In this document: piece after piece, positions 8,369-18,836 of the stretch
Position numbering within the stretch: the stretch's first letter is position 1
How the letters are laid out: every line of letters begins with the position of its first letter
Origin: Nitrospira sp.
GTDB taxonomy: Bacteria; Nitrospirota; Nitrospiria; Nitrospirales; Nitrospiraceae
Length of the DNA: 58,365 bases
NCBI GenBank assembly: GCA_020846195.1
Contig: JADLEJ010000048.1
Span: 1 to 58,365, forward strand
Reading direction: 5' to 3'
Position numbers and translations under genes: made by a program
The notes under the pieces: generated by a model
Database searches by the model: none
Told to the model about the DNA's origin: nothing
What the model saw: only the letters and a program-made list of their open reading frames with translations

Positions 8369-9658
8369 CTATGGCTCCGGCCTCGCGGCAACCGTGGAGG
8401 CTGGCAATTGCAGTGTTTGCACAACGAGGCGATGCGCGGGCATCGCATGTTCCATCCAGGCCAGCGCGGCCAGCCCCTGGGCATTGATCGAGATCGCCGG
8501 CGTTTGGCCCTTCTTGTCATTTACTTTCTGCGGCGCACTGAAGGTCTGTCCGCGATCCAGCGATACCGCCACCACGATTTCACGACGGACCGGCGACTGC
8601 TCTTCCCAGACAATGACCAGCCGGCCATTCGGATCGACCGCCATCTGCGGATGGTCTGGGAACGTCCCCTTGGACAGGTTCAATTTCTGCTTCGTCGAAA
8701 AAGTTGCGCCCCGGTCATCCGAATAGGCCAGATAGATCGACGGCGTTTCGTCCGAGCCTTCCGTGTACCAGACGACGTAGAGGCGCCCCTGACGATCCGT
8801 TCCGATGGACGCAGGCCGGTGCGGACAACCGGGGAACACCCACTGGTCATGGCCGACGATCACCGGAGCGGCGAAGGTCTGCCCCCCGTCGGTCGAGCGC
8901 GCAACAACGGTTTCTCTGATCTCGCCCGGCAAGATTTTTCGCCAGGCGACGTACAGTGTGCCGTCCGGGCTGCTCGTCATCGACGTGCGGCAACAGACAC
9001 AGGTGCTCTCATCGACTTTGAGGTTCTTTTCAACCGTCCGGCCATGGTCGGTGGAGCGCGCGGCGAACGTGCCGGATTCTTTCTTCCCTTCCCGCCCGTC
9101 GATCCAGGCCATGTGAACGACACCATCGGGCGCGACATGGATCGAATCGAAACTGTGGCCGATGACGAGCTCGTCGTCATTCACCAAGACAGACGGCTGA
9201 AAGGTCTTCCCGCCATCGGCGGACCGGCTTAGGCGGAGATCGTTGGAGAACGGTTTGTCCGGCGTCATCTTCGGATGAGCGATGGCCCAGGCGATCAAGA
9301 CCTCGTCGCCGGATGCCACGAAGGCCGGTGCTTCTTGGCGGCTATAGGGCACTTCGCTCGGGCTGTTCACCCGCACCGACTCGCCAAGAGGACCGTCCGC
9401 TTTCTCAATGCGCGAGTAGAGTACCGTGCGCGTCTCCTTCTCTTCCTCCACCCAAGCAAGGGAGATCTGCCCCGCATCGTCGATCCGTACTGACGGTCCT
9501 ACCACTGTCCGCACTTTCCGATCCGTCGTCACTTTGGGACCGAGCGCGAACGGCGGCGCAGACTCGGCGAGCGCGAGCGAGACGCACAGCATCAGGCTGC
9601 CGCCGATTCCAAGGCACCAAGCGATTTGGCTTTTCACTCGTGGCATCGTGAGTGTCAT
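8369..9658 (-). CDS. Exported BNR/Asp-box (sialidase-fold) protein with a CVCC motif
   Basis: The 429-residue protein has a signal peptide (MTLTMPRVKSQIAWCLGIGG..., cleavage near ALAES) and a six-blade-type beta-propeller. Five Asp-boxes are visible: SADGGKTF, STDHGRTV, STDGGQTF, SDDRGATF and SLDRGQTF. Two blades are separated by DESTCVCCRTSM, a clustered-cysteine motif that could bind metal or form disulfides. Catalytic sialidase residues are not recognisable, and a non-enzymatic propeller in the tonB/tlpA operon is more likely. The start has AGGA 8 nt upstream. The gene lies 9 nt after tonB and 4 nt before tlpA-1. Confidence 0.85.
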   Translation of the reverse strand: MTLTMPRVKSQIAWCLGIGGSLMLCVSLALAESAPPFALGPKVTTDRKVRTVVGPSVRIDDAGQISLAWVEEEKETRTVLYSRIEKADGPLGESVRVNSPSEVPYSRQEAPAFVASGDEVLIAWAIAHPKMTPDKPFSNDLRLSRSADGGKTFQPSVLVNDDELVIGHSFDSIHVAPDGVVHMAWIDGREGKKESGTFAARSTDHGRTVEKNLKVDESTCVCCRTSMTSSPDGTLYVAWRKILPGEIRETVVARSTDGGQTFAAPVIVGHDQWVFPGCPHRPASIGTDRQGRLYVVWYTEGSDETPSIYLAYSDDRGATFSTKQKLNLSKGTFPDHPQMAVDPNGRLVIVWEEQSPVRREIVVAVSLDRGQTFSAPQKVNDKKGQTPAISINAQGLAALAWMEHAMPAHRLVVQTLQLPASTVAARPEP

Positions 9659-9667
9659 GAATAATTC

Positions 9668-10807
9668 CTATCCAGCGAGGCTATAGACAATCGGCACATA
9701 CACCGCCACTTCCGCCGCGCTCAATGCCTGCTTCATGTGGATAGGACAAGCGAGCCGCACCGTCTCCATTGCCGCGCGATCGAGCACGTCATGACCGGAA
9801 CTGCGGTGGACGGTCACCGTGGCAAGATGACCATCGGCGCGCAACACCACACGCAAGACCACTTTGCCTTCCGTGCCATTCAAACGCGCCGAGTTGGGAT
9901 AGCGCGTCAGCTCTTTAATCCTCCGGCCGAGCGACTCGGCCAGCCAGGCATTGTCCGCCTTGGTCGCCGGTCGTACCGGCGGCGGCGCGCTGGCTACCAC
10001 TGGCGCAGGCGTCTGAGGATGAATCTGCGCCGCGGCTCCAATATTCGGTTCAGGTGAAACAGGCGCGGAGACAACCGCCTCAGCCGCCGCCGGTTTTTTC
10101 GGCCCTTCTCCAACCGCCACGAGCGGCCGCCATTCGGGCGCCATTTCATCAGGAGAGGGGCTCTCATGATGAATGACCGGAGCAGGCACAGGTGCCGCGC
10201 GATGAACCGGTGCGGGCGCGGGAGGCTCGTAGGCCTGCGCCATGACAGTCGCTTCGACCGGCGGCGCGATCTCCGGAGCGGCCGGAGCGACCGGGGCCGC
10301 AAGCGGCTCATGCGCCTGGGCGATTTCCTTGACAGGCTCCGGCTTCATGATTTCCTGCGGCTTCACCTCTTCTTTCTTCGGCTCTTCCTTCTTCACCTCT
10401 TGAGGCTCGACCGGCTTTGGTTTTTCCTCAACCATTTCCTTCACTGGCTCCGGCTTAGGCGGAAGGATCGCCGAATGAACGATTGCAGGACTGTCTGGCG
10501 TGGCGACGCGGGCCATAACCATGTCGGACGCCGATTCCACTGGCGGCATAGGCTGAGGAGTCTGAACGGCCCGAACCGGCACCGGTTTCGATGGCGGAGC
10601 CACCGGCGCGGACGCCGCCGGCTCGACCCGCGGCGGCTCGCTCTCCGGTTGAATCAGCGCGACGTCCCACTGAAAGATTTCTTCCTTGAGAATCGGCTGG
10701 ACTTGCGCCGTAACCATGACAGCCAGCCCGACGATGACGGCATGCAAGCCGAGCGAAACGCTCCAGGCGGAATATGGAACCCGCTCACTGTCATCCATCG
10801 CTCTCAT
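9668..10807 (-). CDS. tonB: TonB-family energy transducer
   Basis: About 379 residues: one N-terminal membrane anchor (SVSLGLHAVIVGLAVMVTAQ), a long Pro/Lys/Glu-rich spacer crossing the periplasm (PEPVKEMVEEKPKPVEPQ... and PKKEEVKPQE) and a C-terminal TonB domain (YPNSARLNGTEGKVVLRVVL..., ending AVYVPIVYSLAG). It would couple the proton motive force to the two receptors here. ExbB and ExbD are not in the window, so it must use a distant pair. ATG 10807 is chosen over the upstream ATG at 10840; 10798 is also possible. Promoter module C lies just upstream and the BNR gene follows, consistent with an operon. Confidence 0.92.
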   Translation of the reverse strand: MRAMDDSERVPYSAWSVSLGLHAVIVGLAVMVTAQVQPILKEEIFQWDVALIQPESEPPRVEPAASAPVAPPSKPVPVRAVQTPQPMPPVESASDMVMARVATPDSPAIVHSAILPPKPEPVKEMVEEKPKPVEPQEVKKEEPKKEEVKPQEIMKPEPVKEIAQAHEPLAAPVAPAAPEIAPPVEATVMAQAYEPPAPAPVHRAAPVPAPVIHHESPSPDEMAPEWRPLVAVGEGPKKPAAAEAVVSAPVSPEPNIGAAAQIHPQTPAPVVASAPPPVRPATKADNAWLAESLGRRIKELTRYPNSARLNGTEGKVVLRVVLRADGHLATVTVHRSSGHDVLDRAAMETVRLACPIHMKQALSAAEVAVYVPIVYSLAG

Positions 10808-10890
10808 GAGAAACCGGCTCCAGGGAAAACAAACAGACAAACCACGGTCTACAGGAAAGACACCTGCAAGACTTCGCTTCCAATGGCTCT

Positions 10891-10935
10891 GTTGTAGGGG
10901 AAGAATGGGAGGGTCGTCTACCGACGGATGCTACA
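10891..10935 (-). promoter_or_regulatory. Promoter/operator module C (tonB operon)
   Basis: On the minus strand TGTAGCATCCGTCGG abuts a -35-like TAGACG, an 18-bp spacer and a -10-like TACAAC. The plus-strand 20-mer at 10916-10935 matches module A at 19 of 20 positions. The expected start of transcription is about 75 nt before the tonB ATG. Confidence 0.62.
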
Positions 10936-10973
10936 AGCACCCGCCGGCATCGGACATCGCGCAGACCGGCAAA

Positions 10974-11213
10974 CTAATGGACGGCAGAGCCCACGGAAGA
11001 CAGCGCGTCGCTAGGAACGAACCCTGTGGACGGCACGTCATCCGTCCGATTCTGCTCAACCAATTTCTCAATCGAATGGGTGAAGACCCGCAAGCTGCCC
11101 CGGCCGATCTTGGTTCCCTCCAACCGGCCCTGCTCTACCCAGCGATAAATAGTCCAACGGCTGACCGCCAGTGCTTCGGCCGCCTCTTCGACACGTAACA
11201 ACGATTTACTCAT
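10974..11213 (-). CDS. Excisionase/BldC-type HTH DNA-binding protein 2
   Basis: The 79-residue protein has LLRVEEAAEALAVSRWTIYRW followed by EQGRLEGTKIGRGSLRVF, a MerR-superfamily HTH with short wing, plus an acidic tail. It is a clear paralog of the protein at 3506-3736. ATG 11213 is preferred over the longer in-frame start at 11273 because GAGAGGA sits a few bases upstream. It lies between the beta-propeller lipoprotein gene and promoter module C, suggesting a local regulator of the tonB operon (inference). Confidence 0.86.
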   Translation of the reverse strand: MSKSLLRVEEAAEALAVSRWTIYRWVEQGRLEGTKIGRGSLRVFTHSIEKLVEQNRTDDVPSTGFVPSDALSSVGSAVH

Positions 11214-11297
11214 AGTCCTCTCACTTTCGGCTGCGGGAGGGAAGCGGGATGCCCCGCCCCCTCCGCATGCCATGGCATAGCGCCGGCATTCTCCGCC

Positions 11298-12917
11298 TTA
11301 CTCCGGCATCCCGTGATCGTCGAGCCGCTCCGCTAACAGCGTTGGCGCAACCGCAGGCCCGCCGGTCAGCGAGGAGGTGGCTTGATTCCCGGCAGCCGCC
11401 GCCCCGGAGGCAAAATACATGACCGAGCCGGGATTGGCCCCGACAAGCAGGCTATTGGTCAATTGATGGCTGCTGTTAATGAGGGAGACAGACCCAGCCG
11501 ATCCCGCCGTGCCGTTCGATACCAGCACCGCGTTGCCCTGGCCGGCGCCTTGGACCAGCACATCGAAGTTATGCCCGGCAGCCGACAACAGAGTAATCTC
11601 CGCCAGCTGCTGCGGCGCCGCAGGGAAGGCCGAGGGATTGAACACAAACAAGCGGTTCTTCTTCTGCGCTGCCGACTGCGCTGCGTTCCCCGTCGTGGTA
11701 TCGGAGGCTAACAGGTACATCCGTTGACCGTCCGGCGTAAACTTGAACGTGGACGGCACCACATGGTCGAGGTCCATGACCGGAGTAATCGTCAGCGGTC
11801 CGGCTGCAGTGAGGTCGACCACGGCGAGCTTGCCGATGATCTTCGTTAGGTCGGTGGTCAGATCGCTCCCTCGGAGGAAAAGGAATCTTCCGTCGGGCGT
11901 GATGCCGTAAGACGCATAGGGAGTCCCGGCCAGGCTCAGACGCCTCGTGATGGCCGTCTTATGATCGCCCAGTCCCGCCACGATCAGCTTCGGATCGACT
12001 TCGACGATCTCTTTGTATCCGGTTTGCATGCTATAGATCTTGCCGACTGCCTTCGACCAGCGAATGCCATGCGGGTTCGATCCATTCGCGGTAAAGGGAA
12101 CCGTGATGGCGGTGGCGCTCTCGTTATCGCAAGCCGCGCCCGCTGGAGTTAAGCTCGCTTGCCCTAAATCTGTACAGAGATCGAGCCGGGCAATCAAAGA
12201 ACGGTATGTAGGGGAGGATTCATTGTTATCGAGAAACGCGATTTGCCCGCCTTTCTCCTGAGAAATGGCGGCATACTTGGGAATGGCCGCGTCCGCGGTC
12301 GTGGGTTGGGAAAATGCCGTGACTTGATGGCCGGAAGCAAGGGTGCAGGTCGTCCCCACGACTCTGGGAGGATTGCCACCAGGCCCAATGTGGGAATTGT
12401 GCAGCACCGTCACGGAGGTGCCGGTGACGCAATTGATGGGATCGTTCCCGTTTGTCGGATCGCCGTCGTTCATCGACCAAATGACTTCCCCGTCTGTCGG
12501 ATCGCGATAAATATGGACGGGGCGAGTCCCGGTGGCCAAATTGGCTTCATGGATCGGGGTCGCGCCGCTGACCGGATCAATGGTTGCGACCTTGTTCCCG
12601 GCGCCAAGATTGACGAAGAGCCAGTTTTCACTGGAGACCTGCATGTCCCCAATCGCATTCCCTTCGAATGCCGTGCTGGGCATCGTCGAAACGATTCTCA
12701 GCGTGCCCTGCGTATCCGTCCCGACCACTGAGAGAGTTTTATCGTCCCGGTTGCTGACGAACGCGATTGGCCCCTGCAGTGCTGCGCTGCCGCCGGAGGT
12801 CACAACCGGTGTGGTGGAATCGCCCGAGCTGCAATTGGCGAGGCCGATGAGCGCCAGGCCCAGCAGGCCAGTCTTGGCATAGGTTGAATAATTCTTTCTC
12901 GCGCTGATGAATCTCAT
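11298..12917 (-). CDS. Beta-propeller (YVTN-type) lipoprotein
   Basis: The 539-residue protein begins with a lipoprotein-like signal (GLLGLALIGLANC, Cys29; Asn at -1 is atypical). Propeller-like repeats follow, for example FVSNRDDKTLSVVGTDTQG, GKIYSMQTGYKEIVEVDP, YGITPDGRFLFLRGSDL and FKFTPDGQRMYLLASDT. This is typical of YncE-like surface or periplasmic propellers. Low-complexity Ala/Gly/Ser near the C-terminus may be a linker. The ATG at 12917 follows GGAAGGAA; the upstream in-frame TTG at 12935 is unlikely. No enzymatic motif is seen. It is transcribed ahead of HTH protein 2. Confidence 0.82.
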   Translation of the reverse strand: MRFISARKNYSTYAKTGLLGLALIGLANCSSGDSTTPVVTSGGSAALQGPIAFVSNRDDKTLSVVGTDTQGTLRIVSTMPSTAFEGNAIGDMQVSSENWLFVNLGAGNKVATIDPVSGATPIHEANLATGTRPVHIYRDPTDGEVIWSMNDGDPTNGNDPINCVTGTSVTVLHNSHIGPGGNPPRVVGTTCTLASGHQVTAFSQPTTADAAIPKYAAISQEKGGQIAFLDNNESSPTYRSLIARLDLCTDLGQASLTPAGAACDNESATAITVPFTANGSNPHGIRWSKAVGKIYSMQTGYKEIVEVDPKLIVAGLGDHKTAITRRLSLAGTPYASYGITPDGRFLFLRGSDLTTDLTKIIGKLAVVDLTAAGPLTITPVMDLDHVVPSTFKFTPDGQRMYLLASDTTTGNAAQSAAQKKNRLFVFNPSAFPAAPQQLAEITLLSAAGHNFDVLVQGAGQGNAVLVSNGTAGSAGSVSLINSSHQLTNSLLVGANPGSVMYFASGAAAAGNQATSSLTGGPAVAPTLLAERLDDHGMPE

Positions 12918-12991
12918 GGTCTGTTCCTTCCTCAATTCCTAATCTTGATGCCCCGGTTGTCTTCTGCATAATTGAGATGCGGCTGCATTGT

Positions 12992-13345
12992 TCAGGCAGT
13001 CGGCGGACCACGAGGGATGGCTCCCGTTCGATGGGCCACGGTCTGGAGTGACCGGCCGCCTGTCTCCGCCCAATACCCGAAGGGATCGGTCTGCGCGCCG
13101 GGATTTCTGCCAAGGGATGCCTGCGCATCGACGCCGTCGCAATGCCAGACACAATGGCTCTGACTATGCTGCGCATGATGCGACGTCCCTTGCGGGCAAT
13201 GCGGCAGGGTCCATTGCGGCGTCAGGCTGCCGTACGCTGCCGACACCGAGCCCGCGATCCAGAGCAGCGCGCAGAATCCCGCAAGGGCGCGGCTCACCGC
13301 TCCACGCATCAGGCCGCTTCGATGCTCTGTCGTTTGCGTATGCAT
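12992..13345 (-). CDS. Small protein of the C-x3-C / RAPP family, paralog 4 (diverged)
   Basis: In this 117-residue protein an N-terminal hydrophobic segment (AVSRALAGFCALLWIAGSVSAA) leads to PHCPQGTSHHAQHSQSHCVWHC (His-rich, C-V-W-H-C). A polar region without an obvious second span follows, and the end is IPRGPPTA. It keeps the His cluster, C-x3-C and R-G-P-P but lacks the second membrane segment and has extra cysteines. The start is 9 nt after the stop of the outer-membrane protein gene, so translation may be coupled; no good Shine-Dalgarno is visible. Confidence 0.7.
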   Translation of the reverse strand: MHTQTTEHRSGLMRGAVSRALAGFCALLWIAGSVSAAYGSLTPQWTLPHCPQGTSHHAQHSQSHCVWHCDGVDAQASLGRNPGAQTDPFGYWAETGGRSLQTVAHRTGAIPRGPPTA

Positions 13346-13354
13346 ACTTGTCGT

Positions 13355-14425
13355 CTATGACCCGCCCAGCAGTTGAAACGACTTCGTGAGCCCGAACACG
13401 TAGCTGACCTGCTGTTCCAAGTTGCCGTTAAAGTCCCGCATGACCGGAATCTGCGCGATGAAATACATCGACGCATAGTTCCAGAGATTCAGCATGACGC
13501 CGGGCGAATAGGCCATATAGGTCGAGCCGGTGGTGGGCACGGCGCGGAACTTCACGGTCGGATCGAGCAGGATCGGATTGCCGCCCGGGTTAAATTGAAA
13601 CAACGAGGCGTCCATCGCATCGTTCTGCATCCAGCGATAGTTCACTTGCTGCGTCAGCACGAGCCATGGCGCCTGTTCCAACGGGATGATATTGAGCCCC
13701 GCGCTGAGATTGACCTCGTCGCCGAACTTGTAGCCGTCGCTGTTCTTCAGCGTGTGCCGGTAACTGGCCAGGGCGAATTGGTTCAAGCGGTGCGGAATCA
13801 GTTCGTAGCTTTGATAGATCGACGGCACGAATCCAAAATTGCCCGTGCCGATCTGCAGGGTGGACTCGGCCAAGGACGCGCCCTGCACCCGCTGCCCATA
13901 GTCGCCCGTCGGCAGATCGACGCCCACGCCCACGACGATCATGCTGCGCAGCGTGGGCAAGATGTTGTACTTGAGGCTCACACGCACGTCGCCGATGCCT
14001 TTGTCGCTATAGGGCACCGGCGTGAGCCCCCCGACCTGCGCATCGGAATGCACCTGCTTGTACGGCACGGTGACTTGCAGGCCCAATCGCTCGGTCAATC
14101 CATAATTCATATCGACCGTGACGGTGCGCATGAGGGTGCGAATCTGGTTGGCATTCAAATTGGCCAGCGTCAGCGTCTTGTTCCCCTGATTGGAAAACGG
14201 AATGCTCCCGCCCTGCCCGGACGACGCCTCCATCGGCGTGTAGTTGTAAATCGCGTTCAATGTCAGCAAGCCGGCCATCGGGACCTGCTGCTGCGACCCG
14301 ATCACCACAAAGCAGCTCACGGAGCCGCATGAGGCCTGAACCGGGCCCGGGCGCACGGCCCCTGCGCTTAGAACAATGACGCCAAGGGAGAGAAGGACGA
14401 GCCGCCGGGATCGGGAAAAGGACAT
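13355..14425 (-). CDS. Predicted outer-membrane beta-barrel protein
   Basis: About 356 residues with a signal peptide (RSRRLVLLSLGVIVLSAGA, cleavage near VQASCG). Many alternating hydrophobic/aromatic strands follow (LTLNAIYNYTPM, RLGLQVTVPYKQV, VRVSLKYNILP, MIVVGVGVDLPTGDYG, FALASYRHTL). This resembles the transporter-like barrel proteins annotated in the phenol-degradation MetA group. The mature N-terminus has SCGSVSCFVV, a C-x4-C pair. Two adjacent ATGs (14428 and 14425) are possible. It is placed between small C-x3-C paralogs 5 and 4. Substrate unknown. Confidence 0.75.
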   Translation of the reverse strand: MSFSRSRRLVLLSLGVIVLSAGAVRPGPVQASCGSVSCFVVIGSQQQVPMAGLLTLNAIYNYTPMEASSGQGGSIPFSNQGNKTLTLANLNANQIRTLMRTVTVDMNYGLTERLGLQVTVPYKQVHSDAQVGGLTPVPYSDKGIGDVRVSLKYNILPTLRSMIVVGVGVDLPTGDYGQRVQGASLAESTLQIGTGNFGFVPSIYQSYELIPHRLNQFALASYRHTLKNSDGYKFGDEVNLSAGLNIIPLEQAPWLVLTQQVNYRWMQNDAMDASLFQFNPGGNPILLDPTVKFRAVPTTGSTYMAYSPGVMLNLWNYASMYFIAQIPVMRDFNGNLEQQVSYVFGLTKSFQLLGGS

Positions 14426-14518
14426 CATAGGTCTCACAATGGTTAAGGTGAGGCACCGGAGGGACCGTGGATTGTCCACCGCCTCTCTGCACGTTGCGAT
14501 TGCTGTGAATCGAAAAAA

Positions 14519-14824
14519 TTAGCTGAGGAGCGCGGGAGGTCCGCGAAAGAAGCGGGAGACGGATAACGCGGCGGCAACACGATCGATGCGCTGTGGATCG
14601 GCCAGATCGACGAACTGCAGGGATGAGCTGAAAACCACCGCTGTCGTGCCGATGCTCTGCCCGGCGGCGCATTCCCAGGCGCAGAGGCCAGTGGCATGCG
14701 TGCCGGCCTGATGCTTGGCATGGTGATCGGCATGCACGACCGCCGGCACCGTCAGGAGCCCGTTCACGAGAACGAGGCACAGGAGCAGCGACCAGACAAA
14801 CCCTGATTGTTTCAATCTCAGCAT
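14519..14824 (-). CDS. Small membrane protein of the C-x3-C / RAPP family, paralog 5
   Basis: About 101 residues: an N-terminal membrane segment (GFVWSLLLCLVLVNGLLTVPA), the His-rich HADHHAKHQAGTH, GLCAWECAAG, a weakly hydrophobic middle and the tail FFRGPPALLS. ATG 14824 follows the TlpA-2 stop by 7 nt with AAGAG in between (a GTG at 14827 is also in frame). The tight tlpA-2/paralog 5 arrangement repeats that of tlpA-1/paralog 3. The RGPPALLS ending is close to what I remember of DUF2946 members. Confidence 0.82.
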   Translation of the reverse strand: MLRLKQSGFVWSLLLCLVLVNGLLTVPAVVHADHHAKHQAGTHATGLCAWECAAGQSIGTTAVVFSSSLQFVDLADPQRIDRVAAALSVSRFFRGPPALLS

Positions 14825-14831
14825 CACACTC

Positions 14832-15389
14832 TTAGCGTAACGACGCCGCCTTGACCGGTTCTTGTTTCTGAATCTTGGCCACCACGTCGTTGATCATCTG
14901 CTCGGTCAACAGGCCGCCCTTGATGTATTCCTGCACGCGGCCCTGCTGATCGATGAACACCGTGACGGGCAATCCGAACACGCCGAACTGGTTCGCCACT
15001 TTATTGTTCCGGTCCATGAGCACCGGGAACGTGTGGCCGTACTGTTTGATGTGCTCGCGCACCTTGGCATCGTCCTCAAGTTCGTTCACGGCCAGCACCA
15101 CAAATCCCTTGTCGCGCAACTTGTCGTAGCTGGCCTGCATCGCCGGCATTTCCGTCGTGCAGGGCTTGCACCAGGTGGCCCAGAAATTCACCAGTACGAT
15201 CTTCCCGCGATACTGATCGAGACTATGGGTCTTGCCATCCAGATCGACCAGCTGGAAATCTTCCACCGTCGCGCCGACCACCGGCACGCGCGAGCCCATG
15301 CTCCAGGATGGCGGCAACCCTGTCGTGGCGACGAACGTGACTGCCAGAACGGCGGCTAATACGTATCGACCGTATTGGATGCTTCCCAT
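14832..15389 (-). CDS. TlpA-family thioredoxin-like protein 2
   Basis: The 185-residue protein has a signal anchor (YVLAAVLAVTFVATTGLPPSWS) and a TlpA/ResA thioredoxin domain: VEDFQLVDLDGKTHSLDQYRG, then VLVNFWATWCKPCTTEMPAM (active site WCKPC) and the cis-Pro loop VFGLPVTVFID. It is predicted to work as a periplasmic thiol-disulfide reductase. It differs from TlpA-1 in the active-site dipeptide (KP rather than GP), which usually shifts redox potential. It heads the tlpA-2/C-x3-C paralog 5/outer-membrane-protein series. AAGGAGTC precedes the ATG. Confidence 0.93.
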   Translation of the reverse strand: MGSIQYGRYVLAAVLAVTFVATTGLPPSWSMGSRVPVVGATVEDFQLVDLDGKTHSLDQYRGKIVLVNFWATWCKPCTTEMPAMQASYDKLRDKGFVVLAVNELEDDAKVREHIKQYGHTFPVLMDRNNKVANQFGVFGLPVTVFIDQQGRVQEYIKGGLLTEQMINDVVAKIQKQEPVKAASLR

Positions 15390-15501
15390 GAAGACGACTC
15401 CTTATAAGATAAGGTGCTAGCTTCCGCACATTGAGCAGAAGACGGCCAGTTCGACAAATACCTGCAACGCTGCATTGAACCGTGAGTGAGAACAGGGAGA
15501 G

Positions 15502-15801
15502 TTAGGCGATGGGAGGAGCGCGCGTGGAGCGGAATGCGGGAGTTACATTATAAGAGGAGAAGTAGGACGGCTGATCCAGGATCTCAAGGATTGTTGCAAG
15601 TGGAGCAACGGGGGCAACCGTGGCGTCGTGGGTATGACCAGCCGCGCAAGACCATGCGCAGAAGACAGACCCATGTGTCGCCGCTTGGTGGTGGCTGTGC
15701 TGGTTTTCGTGGAGGAGCGATTGGGCGGACGCAACTCCGCCGATCCCGACCACACAGAGGATCACGAGTACCGCAACAAGAGCCTGCCAGCTACGAATCA
15801 T
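15502..15801 (-). CDS. Small membrane protein of the C-x3-C / RAPP family, paralog 6
   Basis: This 99-residue protein has an N-terminal span (WQALVAVLVILCVVGIGGVA), ENQHSHHQAATHG, FCAWSCAAGHTHD and a C-terminal RSTRAPPIA. It is the most upstream gene of the minus-strand island, divergent from secA. Unlike paralogs 3 and 5 it has no tlpA directly before it; tlpA-2 begins about 110 nt downstream. A plausible promoter lies 30-60 nt upstream. Confidence 0.8.
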   Translation of the reverse strand: MIRSWQALVAVLVILCVVGIGGVASAQSLLHENQHSHHQAATHGSVFCAWSCAAGHTHDATVAPVAPLATILEILDQPSYFSSYNVTPAFRSTRAPPIA

Positions 15802-15829
15802 ACGCTACAGCCAAGAAAATAATGGTCGT

Positions 15830-15859
15830 ATGCTACTCGGGTATTATGCGGAGAGTCAA
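15830..15859 (-). promoter_or_regulatory. Candidate sigma70-type promoter for C-x3-C paralog 6
   Basis: On the minus strand TTGACT (15859-15854), an 18-bp spacer and TAGCAT (15835-15830) precede the ATG at 15801. The GTAGCATACG around the -10 resembles the operator half of modules A-C, but its position differs, so the similarity may be chance. Confidence 0.35.
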
Positions 15860-15882
15860 GACAGACTGCGCCGAATCGCCCC

Positions 15883-15901
15883 TCCTACCTTCCCGGTAGG
15901 A
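15883..15901. other. Small inverted repeat in the divergent region before secA
   Basis: A 7-bp stem TCCTACC / GGTAGGA with a TTCCC loop lies between the divergent promoters of paralog 6 and secA. Its core (CCTACC...GGTAGG) recurs in the larger hairpin at 44607-44636. An operator or RNA hairpin is possible; no function can be assigned. Confidence 0.4.
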
Positions 15902-15996
15902 TTCGCAAAAAGTTTGCTGTATACTGCGCGGACTATTTTGTGCGGTAGATCGATCTCTCCCGCAAGTATGACCCTAACCATTCGACAACATTCTCT

Positions 15997-18730
<2,734 letters not shown>

Positions 18731-18732
<2 letters not shown>

Positions 18733-18747
18733 CCGGAATATCCGGCT
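18731..18747 (+). terminator. Short hairpin at the end of secA
   Basis: AGCCGGA-ATA-TCCGGCT forms a 7-bp perfect stem overlapping the secA stop codon, followed by AATTTG. It is weak as a rho-independent terminator because the T-run is short, but its position is appropriate. Confidence 0.45.
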
Positions 18748-18836
18748 AATTTGCCTCCATCTTTTCGACCAAAATCAATCTATCGGCATCGGCAGCAACC
18801 CATCGGATCGCGCCGCCTTTTCTCGCTGATTTCGCC

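Noticed and set aside
8369..9658. Sialidase enzyme
   Set aside because: Asp-boxes alone do not prove catalysis, and no catalytic Arg/Tyr/Glu set was recognisable; kept as a BNR propeller.
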